The notes: generated by a model not told the origin, from the letters alone. A stretch of 64,000 nucleotides of DNA from Saturnia japonica (GCA_033032175.1 CM065332.1:1907501-1971500), one strand, 5' to 3'. Shown: positions 22,203 to 32,313, numbered from the stretch's first letter. Made by a program: numbers and translations.

Positions 22203-23470
22203 CAGATACAACAGCGAACGCGAACGAGTGTGTGCGGTGTCGCTAGCCACGCACACTCTGAGTCTTCGTTCGCGGTTCCTTTGCCATATGTGTACGTGGC
22301 ATTATGAGCGTACATATAATTTTCAGGTGTAGCATATTTATTCACATATTCTAAAAATATTATACCCCTATAAAACCCTAACTACAAATAATTTTTAGGT
22401 ACTTATACAAATTATATTACTTAGACTACTTCCGCCTGCAATAGATCGACTTCGACAGCAGTTTTCGTCTTTCTACAACATAAAAACGTATACGGAAACG
22501 TAACGCGTAACGCAGGTGAAAGTAGATAAGAAAATTTCGGATTAATTAATTTACTATGGATTTCCGCAAATGAACGCCTTCGTCAATCAAATATTACTTA
22601 TGCTTGTGTTCATATTCTTAGAAATTACAATTTTAATAATTTTGAGTTTTTCCTTATGGTTTCCGGAGTTTACAATAATATGGCAACACCGCTCATGATT
22701 GTTTTAAAATCGCTGAAATGATTATAATTAATTCTAATGACATCATCTATTGGACATCCTTGATATTAATTAATCTTCAAAAGTACGCGAAGAAAAAAAC
22801 AAAGTTATATATTTTTACAATGAACACACTTCTATCACATCTACATAAATTATTTTATCTAGATATAACATTAAAGAAGGCGCCGCCGGTCAGTGCGTGC
22901 GCCCTAGACTGTGGTATTGATCCCACTACCACCTGCCCGCTGCCGTCCACCACTCCCAAGCGATCCACTTAGACCTAGTCGGCCATCGCCCTGCGCCACG
23001 AAACCACTTAAAAACGAAACCGGAATAAATAACGAAAATATTAACTGACGAAACTGTCAAAAAAGTTTGCATTTGGAACGTTTGTGTAACATAATTTTTT
23101 TTTTTTTTTTTAAAGAAAAAAATCACGTAGGTAATTCAGATTTGTCAATTTTTATGCAAGTGTCGCGGGAAACATTATTGTGGTTTCAACAGTGCTATCG
23201 TAAAATGCGATTTGATGTTTCACGGCGACCTGAATCTTATCGTTAGACTTCATAATTTTGTTTCATAACTACTTTATAACGATACGATAGCTATTCAGTT
23301 AAGAACGGAACGTACACGCCGATTTAATATTTAAAATCAAAGCGGAACTAAAAATTTATTATATAAAATTACCGCTCTAACAGTAAAGTTAATTGGCAAA
23401 AAAAGTAGAAATTACAGACTTATCATATGCAAATCATTCCACTTATCTAGTCCCATAAAGATAGAGCGAG
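22203..23470. other. Intergenic DNA, no gene recognised
   Basis: A GC-rich island at 22876-23000 stands out in AT-rich DNA, and the open frame at 22718-22972 runs into it. I recognise no protein and see no supported splice site. It could be an exon on either strand. Confidence 0.4.
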
Positions 23471-23639
23471 AAGGGTGACGGTCGAGCCCGCTCTGACACA
23501 GTAATCCGATCGAGCGTATGAAGAGATTTTTCATAAAATAATTCTATAGAGCAATCGTCAGCTGTTCGCCTGCCGTCACAGATAAAAACATTTTATCAAG
23601 ATAGTGTAGAGAAAAATGCATGTAAATTTGCATAGCATC

Positions 23640-23943
23640 TCGTCATAGCTGGTTGCGAGCGGCAATACATGAAGTGAGTCAGACAAGTCTGCGACGCAGG
23701 CGCGGTACGGACGCGACCAATTTACACGTTCAAATAAATTCTAATCGTTTACGAAAACAATTTCCTAAATTCAAGACAGACTGCGATACGAAACGATAAA
23801 TTAAATTATCGTCTTTATTTTCGAAACGGTGTGTTTTTTTTTTGCTGTTATCGGTTTTTAGTGTATTATTCACGTGACCGGCATACAGTGTAGTGAGATG
23901 TGATTAAGTTTTTTCTTAATTTTCTACCCGTGCCGTTTACGAT
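23640..23943 (+). promoter_or_regulatory. Candidate promoter and 5' UTR
   Basis: The stretch is GC-richer than its surroundings around 23640-23730 and contains the E-box palindrome CACGTG at 23871-23876. It leads without interruption into the candidate first exon at 23944. There is no TATA box at a definite distance. The inference depends on that exon being real. Confidence 0.3.
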
Positions 23944-23997
23944 ATGACGGAGAGGAGTGTTTTGGCGGACCCGAGGCATATTCACTGGGCTTCTAAT
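23944..23997 (+). CDS. Candidate first coding exon of an unidentified host gene
   Basis: ATG opens 18 codons (MTERSVLADPRHIHWASN) that end exactly before a strong donor, GTAAGTATTT at 23998, so the exon would be phase 0. Base composition over the exon is clearly less AT-rich than the flanks, and the codons look coding-like (gcg, gac, ccg, agg). No upstream in-frame ATG of note lies nearby. I do not recognise the peptide and could not find the second exon in the window. If it is real, the first intron would contain or abut the antisense LINE copies at 25553-34928. It could still be a chance ATG with a chance donor. Confidence 0.4.
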
Positions 23998-24003
23998 GTA
24001 AGT

Positions 24004-24313
24004 ATTTAAGGCTGTATGTACGTTGACCTTTGACCTACCGTCGCGTGTAATAAATAAGTTTATATGACACGGCGGGAATTAAAAGTGAATGGCGAATGTT
24101 TTTTTTCGTGTATTTTTTTTTTGTTTGTCCGACAAAATAAATGTTATCTCTGTCCATTGTATTCTTTATCTTTAGCACAATGGCCGCAATCTGACACAAA
24201 ACCCATATTTATTTTAATGAGAATCTTGATTTATATTGTTTGGAAATCTGCTGAGTCCGTAATTTTATTACGAACATAGTAGAAATTTGAAATGTGTAAA
24301 ATCTTATTTAACA
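24004..24313. other. Possible intron start, nothing else recognised
   Basis: T-rich sequence; the open frame at 24064-24279 has no recognisable domain. Confidence 0.4.
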
Positions 24314-24860
24314 ACTAGCTATACCCGCGGCTTCGCTCACGTGGACTATAAATTACTATCGATCGGGCACACGCGCGAATCTTGCTCCCCCGCTCTCGGC
24401 TATTTTAAAGACAAAAATGCTTATTGTGGGTGTTTTTTAGGAGATAGGAATATAATACGGCCGACTTTTTTGTAGGTATTTTTAATGCCTACAATTATGT
24501 GGTACATTAATTTTCTTTATTTCTTATGGTTTACTCAGCCTAAGTCATTTTAGTGCTCGAATTGATTCACCATGACCTGCTTTTTTTTTTATTTGCTCGT
24601 AACCATAATTCTTTTTCTATAATAAAAGTAACCTAAGTTACTCCTTGAGCTTAATACATCAGCCAGTGAAAGTCCCGTCAGAATCATTCCAACTGTTTCG
24701 GAGATTACCCGGAACAAACAGACAGACAAAAGTTTTAAAAATTGATCTTTTGTTATAGGTATGTTACATGCCATATGTACTGTATATTTTTAGTAAAAAG
24801 CTGTTATTTTGACATTACAAACAGACACTTCAATTTTATTAATTTTATATGTACATAGAT
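24314..24860. repeat. Helitron-like end plus repeat family beta, copy 2
   Basis: Begins ctagctatacccgcggcttc. Inverted, this reads as a GC hairpin followed by CTAG and T, the style of a Helitron 3' end. From 24535 it matches 3531-3838 block by block (gaattgattcacc, gagattacccggaacaaaca, gctgttattttgacattaca). Non-coding. Confidence 0.5.
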
Positions 24861-25542
24861 TATTTTTATAACAATTATTATTAACTTTTTGCGATTCAAT
24901 TGCGGGTATGAATCTTAAAATCACCGTAAGAAGAGGGTCAAAATGTATCATACTATAAACATATCGTGTTGGTTCAATGAACTACTTTTTTGTTTTGTTT
25001 TAAAGATGAAACGCGGTCCAAAAGACATTTTAACGAAAATCATAACAGAATGATTGTGGCTATAAATAAAGAATTTTTTTTTTTATTTCCGTCTAGTTTG
25101 TTTGCCGGATATCTGATAACGCCGGAACAACTGGACAACATTAGTTGTTTTCGAAGTCTCTCCTTAAATTAATAATTAAATAAATAATTATTAATTTATG
25201 GAAAAAAAAAACAGTATCAAAAAAATAGGAAAATATCAGTGGAAGTTATAAATTGTATGATATAAAAATATTTGCAGTAGTGCCATTATCCCGGGTCGAA
25301 ACAGAGAAATCCGCCTGTATAGACTAAACCGCACCCAAAATTCTACTTACGGCCGTTTTTAATAACATATCTGAGTTTACTATCCCCGATTAGTATATAT
25401 TTGTAATAAATACTATCATTAACTTAAGACAGACATCGACTTCCCTCTTATCTATCCAAGCTATAGGATGTGGATATAAGATAGGTTATTAAATACGGCC
25501 CTTAAGCAGCATATAGACATATTTGAGCAGGCCGGCATGACA
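24861..25542. other. Flank of LINE copy A, nothing recognised
   Basis: The open frame at 24990-25172 has no recognisable domain. The left target-site copy of the LINE insertion starts at 25543. Confidence 0.45.
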
Positions 25543-25551
25543 GCGACAAAT

Positions 25552-25553
<2 letters not shown>
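25543..25553. repeat. Target-site copy 1 of stacked LINE insertions
   Basis: gcgacaaatgt lies directly before the poly(T) of LINE copy A. The same sequence recurs at 31554-31565, between A and B, and at 34929-34940, right of B. Confidence 0.8.
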
Positions 25554-25633
<80 letters not shown>

Positions 25634-25864
25634 CTGACTACACTGTTAGCCTTAGGGGCCCTAAAGCCGCTGCGGCTTTTACAGCTTCACCGGACTTGGG
25701 GGCGAGCGCAGAGGGCACTCAGCCGCGAAAGTTTTGTGGACGACTCGCACGAGGGTGCCAAAGTGGCCGGACCTCGGCTCGGGCGGTCGTCGCGTTCGCA
25801 AATAGGTCGCGATCTATTCGAATCCCTACACCTACGATTCGAGCTAACTAAATATACACATAGG

Positions 25865-25902
25865 CACGTTCCCTTCCTCCTGGGAGGAAGGAAGGAACCG
25901 TG
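25865..25902 (-). other. 3' UTR hairpin of the LINE family
   Basis: cacgttcccttcctcc pairs with the following ggaggaaggaaggaaccgtg (one bulge) around a two-base loop. The same hairpin is present in copies B (31856-31893) and C (51954-51991). Its retention in gag-only copy B suggests a role in recognition by the reverse transcriptase; that role is inference. Confidence 0.5.
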
Positions 25903-26134
25903 CGTATGTGTATTCAGTAATCGGAATGTTTCTACACTAACTAGCGCTAACTAACTAGCGTAAAAAAAGAAAAAAAAAGGTCCCTCACAGAACCTATGTA
26001 CCTGTGTGGTGTGCACGTGTGTATGTTCATACGTGTGTAGTGTTGTATGTAGGTAGCTAAGTGATGCACGTACAGTGTCACTTGTATCGCGCGGGCGGTT
26101 GCCTGACCCAAGGGTTTCACACCGAGGAACGGAC

Positions 26135-29029
26135 CTAGGCTTGGGTTACCGCTAGAGAGGGTGGACGTGACGGGTGTGCTGGAGCGAAATTGACCGCCCG
26201 CCCTCTGCGGAGAGAACGGTGGTTACGCGGGCGTGGGCGCTGGCACGCTCTGTTTGGAGAGACGGATGTGTAATATTTATTCGAATTTTCGATGTGATCG
26301 TCGGGATCAATAAAAATATTGCGCGGCCGGCGTTTGCACCGGATGTCCGTGGGTGCCGGAACATAAGTGGCGGCTGTTTTTATTAACGGATTCGCGTGGT
26401 TCGACGCGGTGTCGAAATACGAACGGGAGAGCTGTTTAACGTAGGCATGTATCGAAGGAAGCTCCATATCTCTATGGAGATCTACGCTTCGAACATACCA
26501 CGGGGCCCCGGTGAGACGATAGAGGAACCTATTCTGTATCGATTGTAACCGTTTGAAACTCGACTCGGACATATGTGCGAACACGGCGCAACTGTATGTC
26601 AAAATTGGTCGAATACACGTCTTGTAGAGCGTGAGCTTATGTCGCGTGGACATTTTACTCACCGAACACAACAGAGGATGCAACCGGCCCAGGACCCACG
26701 CGGCCCTGTTCCTAACCTTACGGATGTGGGGTCTAAAAGAGAGCCTACTATCTAGGGTTACCCCTAGATATTTGGTCTCTCTTACATACGGAATCGGATT
26801 ATCGTAGAGCTTAACAGGTTTAAGCTTCCACGGTATCTGTGACGAATCCGCATCGAAGAGCATCGCGGCGCTCTTCGAGGGATTAACGGCTATACGCCAC
26901 TCGTTAAACCACTTCCCGAGAGTGGTCACGGAGCGTTGGACTTTGTGTCTGAGGTGGGATCTATTCCTATCTGAGGCATATAAGACTGTATCGTCAGCGT
27001 ATAGCCCTACCTCGACCTCCGGTAGTCGAGGTAGGTCACTGACGTACAGGTTAAATAGGCTAGGAGCCAGGATCGAACCTTGGGGAACGCCTGAGCGTAT
27101 TGGACGGAGCGTGGACAATTCACCTTCTACTCTATAGCGAAAGGTGCGATCTGTTAGATAGTCGCGAATTATTTTAATTAGCCTATCGGGGACTTCAAAG
27201 TGATACAACTTGTAGATCAATCCCTCGTGCCAGACCTTATCGAAGGCCTTGGCAACGTCGAAAAAGACCGCAAGTGTACGGCGGGGTTTATATAATTCAG
27301 CAAAATTAAATGCAACGTGCTCCGTGAGGCGGTGCACTTGATGAGTGCAAGAATATCTAGCACGGAAACCGAATTGCTCAGGCGGATAGAGGTCTTTCTC
27401 CTCTATTACTGACTTGAGACGGTTCAGAAGGATCCGCTCGTACATTTTCCCTAAAGTATTTAGGAGACTGATCGGGCGATAGCTGTCGGGAAGCGACGCG
27501 CTCTTGCCGGGCTTACGGATACCTATGACTATGGCCTTTTTCCAGGCGGCTGGAAAATGGCAGTGGGCTATGGCTACATTGAAGATGCAGACCAAAAGAG
27601 CTATGAGGCGATCGGGAAGAAGTCTAAGTACTTCATTCCTGATCCCGTCGGGACCTGGTGCTTTTCTAAGCTTAAGGCTTTTTATAATGGAAAGAACCTC
27701 CTCAGACGTGACTGGGGACAGGGAGTCTGTCGCGGGGAGCTTATCCAGCTCCCGCACGCATCCATCGATACCCTCGACCCGGTCGGTATTTGCATCGACA
27801 CTGTTCGGAGAGCACTGGCTCTCCAAACAAGTGGCGAGGCACTCCGCCTTGTCGCTGCTATCGAAGGCGAGCGGTATACCGGGACCCCTCTCGAGGGGGG
27901 GCATAAGATAAGAAGCCTCTATTTTGAGGCTGTGAGCTAATTTCCAGTAAGCCAGATGCGACGGCCTTAGCCCTTCGACGAGGGCGTCCCATCTGTGACT
28001 TCTGAGTTCTAATATACGGGCTCTAACCGATCTTTGAAGTGCGCGTAAACGTGCGCGGTTTTCCTCGGTCGGATAGTGGTCGTGCGCACGAGTCGCCGCG
28101 TTCTTTTCCGTCAACAACGCCCGCACGTCGGCAGGGAGTACGAAGTGGCGATCGCTCGCCTCTTCGACCTCTCTCGAGGCCTCTCCGATGCCGGCCTGCA
28201 GGTGGTCGACCAGGGAATCGATCGCGAGATCTACGTCCGCAACGGACCCCAATACGTCCGGGATCCTATCTAAGCTGGACGAGGACGGCCTGTCCGCAAG
28301 ATAATGTTTTAGCTTGGCATAGTCAACCACTTGGACCGAAGGAGGGCTAGAGTCGTCTGGTTGACCTAGCTGCATGATGACCGGACGGTGGTCGGAGTCG
28401 AGCTCGTGTACGACCCGAATGAGTCGTAACCGAAGCGCGATACCTTTAATGAGAGCTACATCAAGCACTGTCGGCATACAGTTGTCTTGAAAGTGGGTGG
28501 GAGTGGGTGGCGCTATGACATCAAAGTTTAGCACGTTCGTTAGCTCTTCGAGTTTAACCCCGTTACTGGAGTCTCTCCAATTGCCAAACGAAGTGTGTCC
28601 ACAATTGAGGTCACCCGCTATAATGACCGATTCACCGAGCGAAAGTAGCTTTTCTAGGTCAGACCTGAGAGGCTCTTTCCTCGGCGAGAGATAAACTGAG
28701 ACTAACGTTATGGACGGGTGGTCGGTCATTCCTAGTCTACACACGGATACTTCCATATTGGTAAGTATCGGAGGATCTACCGGCGTACAATATAACGATC
28801 GTTTGTAATAAATGAGAGTGCCGCCCCCGCGGCCGGCCCGGTCATTTCTTACAATATTGTAGTTCGCGATTTTTGGATCACGTTTAGCACGCTTTAAGAG
28901 CGTCTCCTGCACTAAAAGAACATCTATTTGGTGATCTTTAAGAAAGGTCGCGACGAGATCACGCTGCGGATATAGGTTCCGTGCGTTAAAAAACGAAAGA
29001 TTTAACGCTTTCGGTTTAAACTTTGCCAT
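26135..29029 (-). CDS. LINE ORF2 of copy A: endonuclease and reverse transcriptase
   Basis: 964 residues, fully open. Residues 1-220 are an APE-type endonuclease: N15 in FFNARNL, E42 in QETLL, D140 and N142 in GDLNCGH, and S212-D213-H214 in the SDH motif. A linker follows. Residues 455-720 are reverse transcriptase: KAPGPDGI (455-462), YRPISLLN (517-524), D591 in FFDVAKAFDKVW, GVPQGS (647-652) and the YADD box with D679-D680. The C-terminal part (LTYSCAVFAHM ... LQSIQNRFLYRLTGAPWYVR) is typical of Jockey-clade ORF2. No RNase H and no cysteine knuckle at the end. It nicks target DNA and primes cDNA synthesis there. The start at 29029 overlaps the ORF1 end by 14 nt in another frame, so translation would need reinitiation or a termination-linked start. 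Confidence 0.95.
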   Translation of the reverse strand: MAKFKPKALNLSFFNARNLYPQRDLVATFLKDHQIDVLLVQETLLKRAKRDPKIANYNIVRNDRAGRGGGTLIYYKRSLYCTPVDPPILTNMEVSVCRLGMTDHPSITLVSVYLSPRKEPLRSDLEKLLSLGESVIIAGDLNCGHTSFGNWRDSSNGVKLEELTNVLNFDVIAPPTPTHFQDNCMPTVLDVALIKGIALRLRLIRVVHELDSDHRPVIMQLGQPDDSSPPSVQVVDYAKLKHYLADRPSSSSLDRIPDVLGSVADVDLAIDSLVDHLQAGIGEASREVEEASDRHFVLPADVRALLTEKNAATRAHDHYPTEENRARLRALQRSVRARILELRSHRWDALVEGLRPSHLAYWKLAHSLKIEASYLMPPLERGPGIPLAFDSSDKAECLATCLESQCSPNSVDANTDRVEGIDGCVRELDKLPATDSLSPVTSEEVLSIIKSLKLRKAPGPDGIRNEVLRLLPDRLIALLVCIFNVAIAHCHFPAAWKKAIVIGIRKPGKSASLPDSYRPISLLNTLGKMYERILLNRLKSVIEEKDLYPPEQFGFRARYSCTHQVHRLTEHVAFNFAELYKPRRTLAVFFDVAKAFDKVWHEGLIYKLYHFEVPDRLIKIIRDYLTDRTFRYRVEGELSTLRPIRSGVPQGSILAPSLFNLYVSDLPRLPEVEVGLYADDTVLYASDRNRSHLRHKVQRSVTTLGKWFNEWRIAVNPSKSAAMLFDADSSQIPWKLKPVKLYDNPIPYVRETKYLGVTLDSRLSFRPHIRKVRNRAAWVLGRLHPLLCSVSKMSTRHKLTLYKTCIRPILTYSCAVFAHMSESSFKRLQSIQNRFLYRLTGAPWYVRSVDLHRDMELPSIHAYVKQLSRSYFDTASNHANPLIKTAATYVPAPTDIRCKRRPRNIFIDPDDHIENSNKYYTSVSPNRACQRPRPRNHRSLRRGRAVNFAPAHPSRPPSLAVTQA

Positions 29030-30929
29030 TGAAAGGCCCTAAGTTATTATTACACGCCTCACGGTCGAGACGTTGTAGTGTCTCTGAGAGGCGGGGGAAC
29101 GCGCAAGCGGTCTTGATGAGACCGAAGCGCTCCAGATGGTCATTGTAGTCAATGAGCTCGCGGATATCGTGCTCGCGAAGGAGCAGTATCATTAAGTCGT
29201 TACTATTAACGACAGCGTTAGCGGGCGCGCGGGGCGCAGGCGCGCGGGGCGCGGGAATATCCATAGCCATAAGGGGCTGTGGATTGGGGCGACGGGGGCC
29301 CCATGCGTTCTGCGATGAACGCACGGGTTGCGGTTGCACCGCGCGGGGTACAGAGAGGCCGGCGGTGGCCGGGGACTGGCGCGGGACCGGCAGCGCGGGA
29401 AATTCCCCTGACGCCAGCGGGGGTTGCGCTTTGATGGCTGAGGTGGGGGGCGCCGCCCGGGGGGCCGCCTGCCTCTGCGTGCGTGGCCGCGTGGTACGCG
29501 GGGCCTTGGGGCAACCGCGATAGTTCGCGGGATGCCCCTCCTCCCCGCATAACACACAGCTCGGGGGGACCACGGAGTCACGCTCGCGCGTGCACTCCCG
29601 TGTGGGGTGGTCCTCTCGGCACTTTACGCACCGCGGACGAGAATGACAGTTACGGGCAGCGTGCCCGTACAGCTGGCAGTTGTGGCACTGCGCAGGCTGG
29701 TGGTTTTTGTGTGGGGGCTCCACGTTAATCCCGGAGAGCCCGCACACCGTCTCTAGCTGGAAGATGGCCTTTCCCTCGGGGGAAAGGTCCAATATGGCCA
29801 CTACCATTTGTAGTGGCCGCTTATCTTTACTGTACATCCGGTGTACTTCCCGGATGGGATAACTTTGCTCCTTGAGCGAGGAGCACACCTCCGACGGGTC
29901 GAGCTCCACCGGAATGCGGCGGATGACCACTCGGAGGACGCGCTCCTCCGCGAGCGAATACGTATAAAATTGCAGACCTTTCTGCCGGAGGAGGGTGGTT
30001 AGTTTACGGTGAGTTTCCGAAGAACTCACCGAAATAGAAATCCCATTGACTATGTTTCTAGCCTTGTGGTAGTCGAGTTTGAGTCTGCGCATCTCATTGC
30101 AGACTCCCATCCAGGCTGCCTTGTCCCGGATTATGATTGGAGGTGGGGCACGCTCTTTTTTCCCGCCGGCGGGCGCGGGGAGCTGGGAGGACGCGGGGGC
30201 GGCGGCGCCCCTGACTACTGCCTTAGCTATTACCTTAGGCGCCGGTTGAGCAGTCGGACTGCTACGCGCCGTTCGCTTACGCGACGCCACGACGGTGAAG
30301 CCGTCGTTCTCGGTATCCATCTCCGGAGATGGATCCGGATTCGCGGGCGAGTCTTGTTCGACCGGAAGGGCCGAAAACGAATTTTTCGTCTTTAACGCGG
30401 TTTCCGTGGATCGCGCGGGACGGACGTACGGACTATTTTTGGTAACCCTAGATTGTGACCGCGAATTTCGCGGCCCTCGCCTGACGGAGGCGGGGCTTGA
30501 CCCGCGCGATTGGCTAGTCGGGACAGGGGGCGTGGCCGTAGGCGCGGCCATGGCCCCGGATGACGCGGCGGACAGGCGCGTAACGCTGCGCGCGGGACGT
30601 TTGGGCGCGACGCCGACTGGCGCGGCGCCAGTGGATGTAACGGTCGCGGCCGTGACGTCATCGGCCGCCTTGCTACCTGAAGCGGCCGCCTCGCTACCTG
30701 AAACGGCCTCATGACGGGTCGCGGTCGCAGCGGTGCGACGCACGCAGGCGTTCTCAGGTAGATTACGGTATTCCTCGTCTAGAGAGGGACACCGTAATAC
30801 GACGAAATTTTGATAGCGCTGGTATTGAAACTCCAGCGCTTTCATCCTGGCTTGCAACTTGCCTATGCAAGTGGCCAGGTCGGCAACGTTATTTGCCATG
30901 GCGGCAGAAGAGGGAGGACAGTGGGACAT
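29016..30929 (-). CDS. LINE ORF1 of copy A: gag-like RNA-binding protein
   Basis: 637 residues. An N-terminal hydrophilic helix-prone part (1-60) is followed by a long Ala/Pro/Ser/Thr-rich low-complexity part (65-265). A conserved PRE_C2HC-type region follows at about 330-410 (VLRVVIRRIPVELD ... QLETVCGLSGINVE). Three zinc knuckles follow: C415-C418-H423-C428, C434-C437-H441-C446 and C458-C461-H466-C473. A Pro/Arg-rich tail ends the protein. Such proteins coat the element RNA and, in Drosophila relatives, help its nuclear delivery. Compared with copy C the end differs: an indel replaces the KN-stop ending by NNLGPFNGKV, extending ORF1 into the start of ORF2. Confidence 0.93.
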   Translation of the reverse strand: MSHCPPSSAAMANNVADLATCIGKLQARMKALEFQYQRYQNFVVLRCPSLDEEYRNLPENACVRRTAATATRHEAVSGSEAAASGSKAADDVTAATVTSTGAAPVGVAPKRPARSVTRLSAASSGAMAAPTATPPVPTSQSRGSSPASVRRGPRNSRSQSRVTKNSPYVRPARSTETALKTKNSFSALPVEQDSPANPDPSPEMDTENDGFTVVASRKRTARSSPTAQPAPKVIAKAVVRGAAAPASSQLPAPAGGKKERAPPPIIIRDKAAWMGVCNEMRRLKLDYHKARNIVNGISISVSSSETHRKLTTLLRQKGLQFYTYSLAEERVLRVVIRRIPVELDPSEVCSSLKEQSYPIREVHRMYSKDKRPLQMVVAILDLSPEGKAIFQLETVCGLSGINVEPPHKNHQPAQCHNCQLYGHAARNCHSRPRCVKCREDHPTRECTRERDSVVPPSCVLCGEEGHPANYRGCPKAPRTTRPRTQRQAAPRAAPPTSAIKAQPPLASGEFPALPVPRQSPATAGLSVPRAVQPQPVRSSQNAWGPRRPNPQPLMAMDIPAPRAPAPRAPANAVVNSNDLMILLLREHDIRELIDYNDHLERFGLIKTACAFPRLSETLQRLDREACNNNLGPFNGKV

Positions 30930-31553
30930 TTTTATTTAATTTTAAATTTAAAGGCCTCCCTGCCTTAGGGGCAGGGGGGTGCGCCAAAAAATTTAAAAGA
31001 CTATCGGAGTCGGCAAGAGACCTGTTGTCAAGGTGCAATGACACACAGGAAGGACCTATCAACCCTAAGGAGCCCTAACAAGCCCGGGGCCGAGGACGCA
31101 GACCGGTAATTAAACCGGGCTAGGCCCAAACAGGTTCCCGGGGATGGAGTGTGCAGGATCGGAAGGTTTGGCAGGAGACACCTGGGGCAAGACTATGCGA
31201 TAACCGCAAAGGCCTAGATTCCCAGGCCCGTCCGAGTCTGGCTGTTTGCCTCTGAAGGAGACAACCAGCGGGCTGCTCGGGTCACGCCCCACTTGCCTTC
31301 GTTGGCACCGTCAGGTATCCAGCAAGTGACCACAAAACCGTGGATTTACAAAAAAAAAAAAAAAAACAAGCAAGTCGCACCGAAAAGTGCGGTTTACCAC
31401 GCGAGCGTTAGACACCAGTTGGTTTACGTCGTAATTGCAACAATATATTTGAAATAAATTCCAAATATAAGATCGCAACAATTAAGTCACGTGATGGTCA
31501 AAATTGAAAACGGAGCGACACGTCCGTTCGCAACAGTGACCAAATCGGAACCC
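30930..31553 (-). promoter_or_regulatory. 5' UTR and internal promoter of LINE copy A
   Basis: About 620 bp between the element start and the ORF1 ATG. Close to the 5' end GGACGTG stands about +28, matching the downstream promoter element of TATA-less insect LINE promoters, and CACGTG follows. A stem of 7 bp is formed by 31290-31296 (cacttgc) and 31322-31328 (gcaagtg). In B and C the arms read cgctcac and gtgagcg, three compensated pairs. A second GC hairpin (ctgccttaggggcag) lies just before ORF1. Confidence 0.65.
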
Positions 31554-31563
31554 GCGACAAATG

Positions 31564-31565
<2 letters not shown>
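31554..31565. repeat. Target-site copy 2, between LINE copies A and B
   Basis: gcgacaaatgtc separates the 5' end of A (right border) from the poly(T) of B. It is identical to 34929-34940 and matches 25543-25553. Confidence 0.8.
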
Positions 31566-31622
<57 letters not shown>

Positions 31623-32313
31623 TCTGACTTCACTGTTAGCCTTAGGGGCCCTAAAGCCGCTGCGGCTTTTACAGCTTCACCGGACTTGGGGGCGAGCGCG
31701 GAGAGCACTCAGCCACGAAAGTTATAAGGACGACTCGCACGAGGGCGCCAGAGTGGCCGGACCTCGGCTCGGGCGGTCGTCGCGTACGCAAATAAGTCGC
31801 GAACTAACTGAATCCCTACACCTACGATTCGAGCTAACTAAATTATACACATAGGCACGTTCCCTTCCTCCTGGGAGGAAGGAAGGAACCGTGCGTATGT
31901 GTATTCAGTAATCGGAATGTTTTCTACACTAACTAGCGCTAACTAACTAGCATAAAAAAGAAAAAAAAAAGGTCCCTCACAGAACCTATGTACCTGTATG
32001 GTGTGCACGTGTGTTTGTTCATACGTGTGTAATGTTGTATGTGGGTAACTAAGTGCTGCACGTATAGTGTCACTTGTATCGCGAGGGCGGATGCCTGACC
32101 CAAGGGTTTCATACCGAGGAACGGACCTAGGCTTGGGTCACCCGCTAAGGAGGGTGAACGTATGGAGTGTGTGCGGGAGCGAATTTGACCGCCCGTCCTC
32201 TGCGGAGAGAACGGTGGTTACGCGGGCGTGGGCGCTGTCACGCTCTGTTTGGAGAGACGAATCGATATATTTTATTGTACATATGAGAATAAAACTTTTT
32301 GCGCGGCCGGTGT

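Larger units (their letters stand above)
25553..31553 (-). mobile_element. LINE copy A, full-length Jockey-clade retrotransposon
   Basis: A complete element of ~6.0 kb: 5' UTR (31553-30930), ORF1 (30929-29016), ORF2 (29029-26135), 3' UTR (26134-25630) and a poly(A) tail of 77 (read as T at 25553-25629). It is flanked by gcgacaaatgt. ORF2 has endonuclease and RT but no RNase H. ORF1 has three zinc knuckles. The 3' end is poly(A). Together these place it in the Jockey clade. The 5' end starts GGGTTCCGATTTGG and has GGACGTG about 28 nt in, like the downstream promoter element of insect Jockey-type LINEs. Both ORFs are open and nearly identical to copy C, so it is young and may be mobile. Confidence 0.92.

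Noticed and set aside
25537..25954. Open frames rich in Phe at the poly(T) tracts (also at 31491-31854 and 51660-52043)
   Set aside because: They are the antisense reading of LINE poly(A) tails plus 3' UTR; not genes.
26152..28694. Many 60-135-codon frames on both strands inside ORF2 of LINE copies A and C
   Set aside because: Shadows of the 964-codon ORF2, which has catalytic motifs in order.
29152..30714. Overlapping frames of up to 139 codons across ORF1 (and the same in B and C)
   Set aside because: GC-rich low-complexity coding sequence stays open in other frames; none has motifs.
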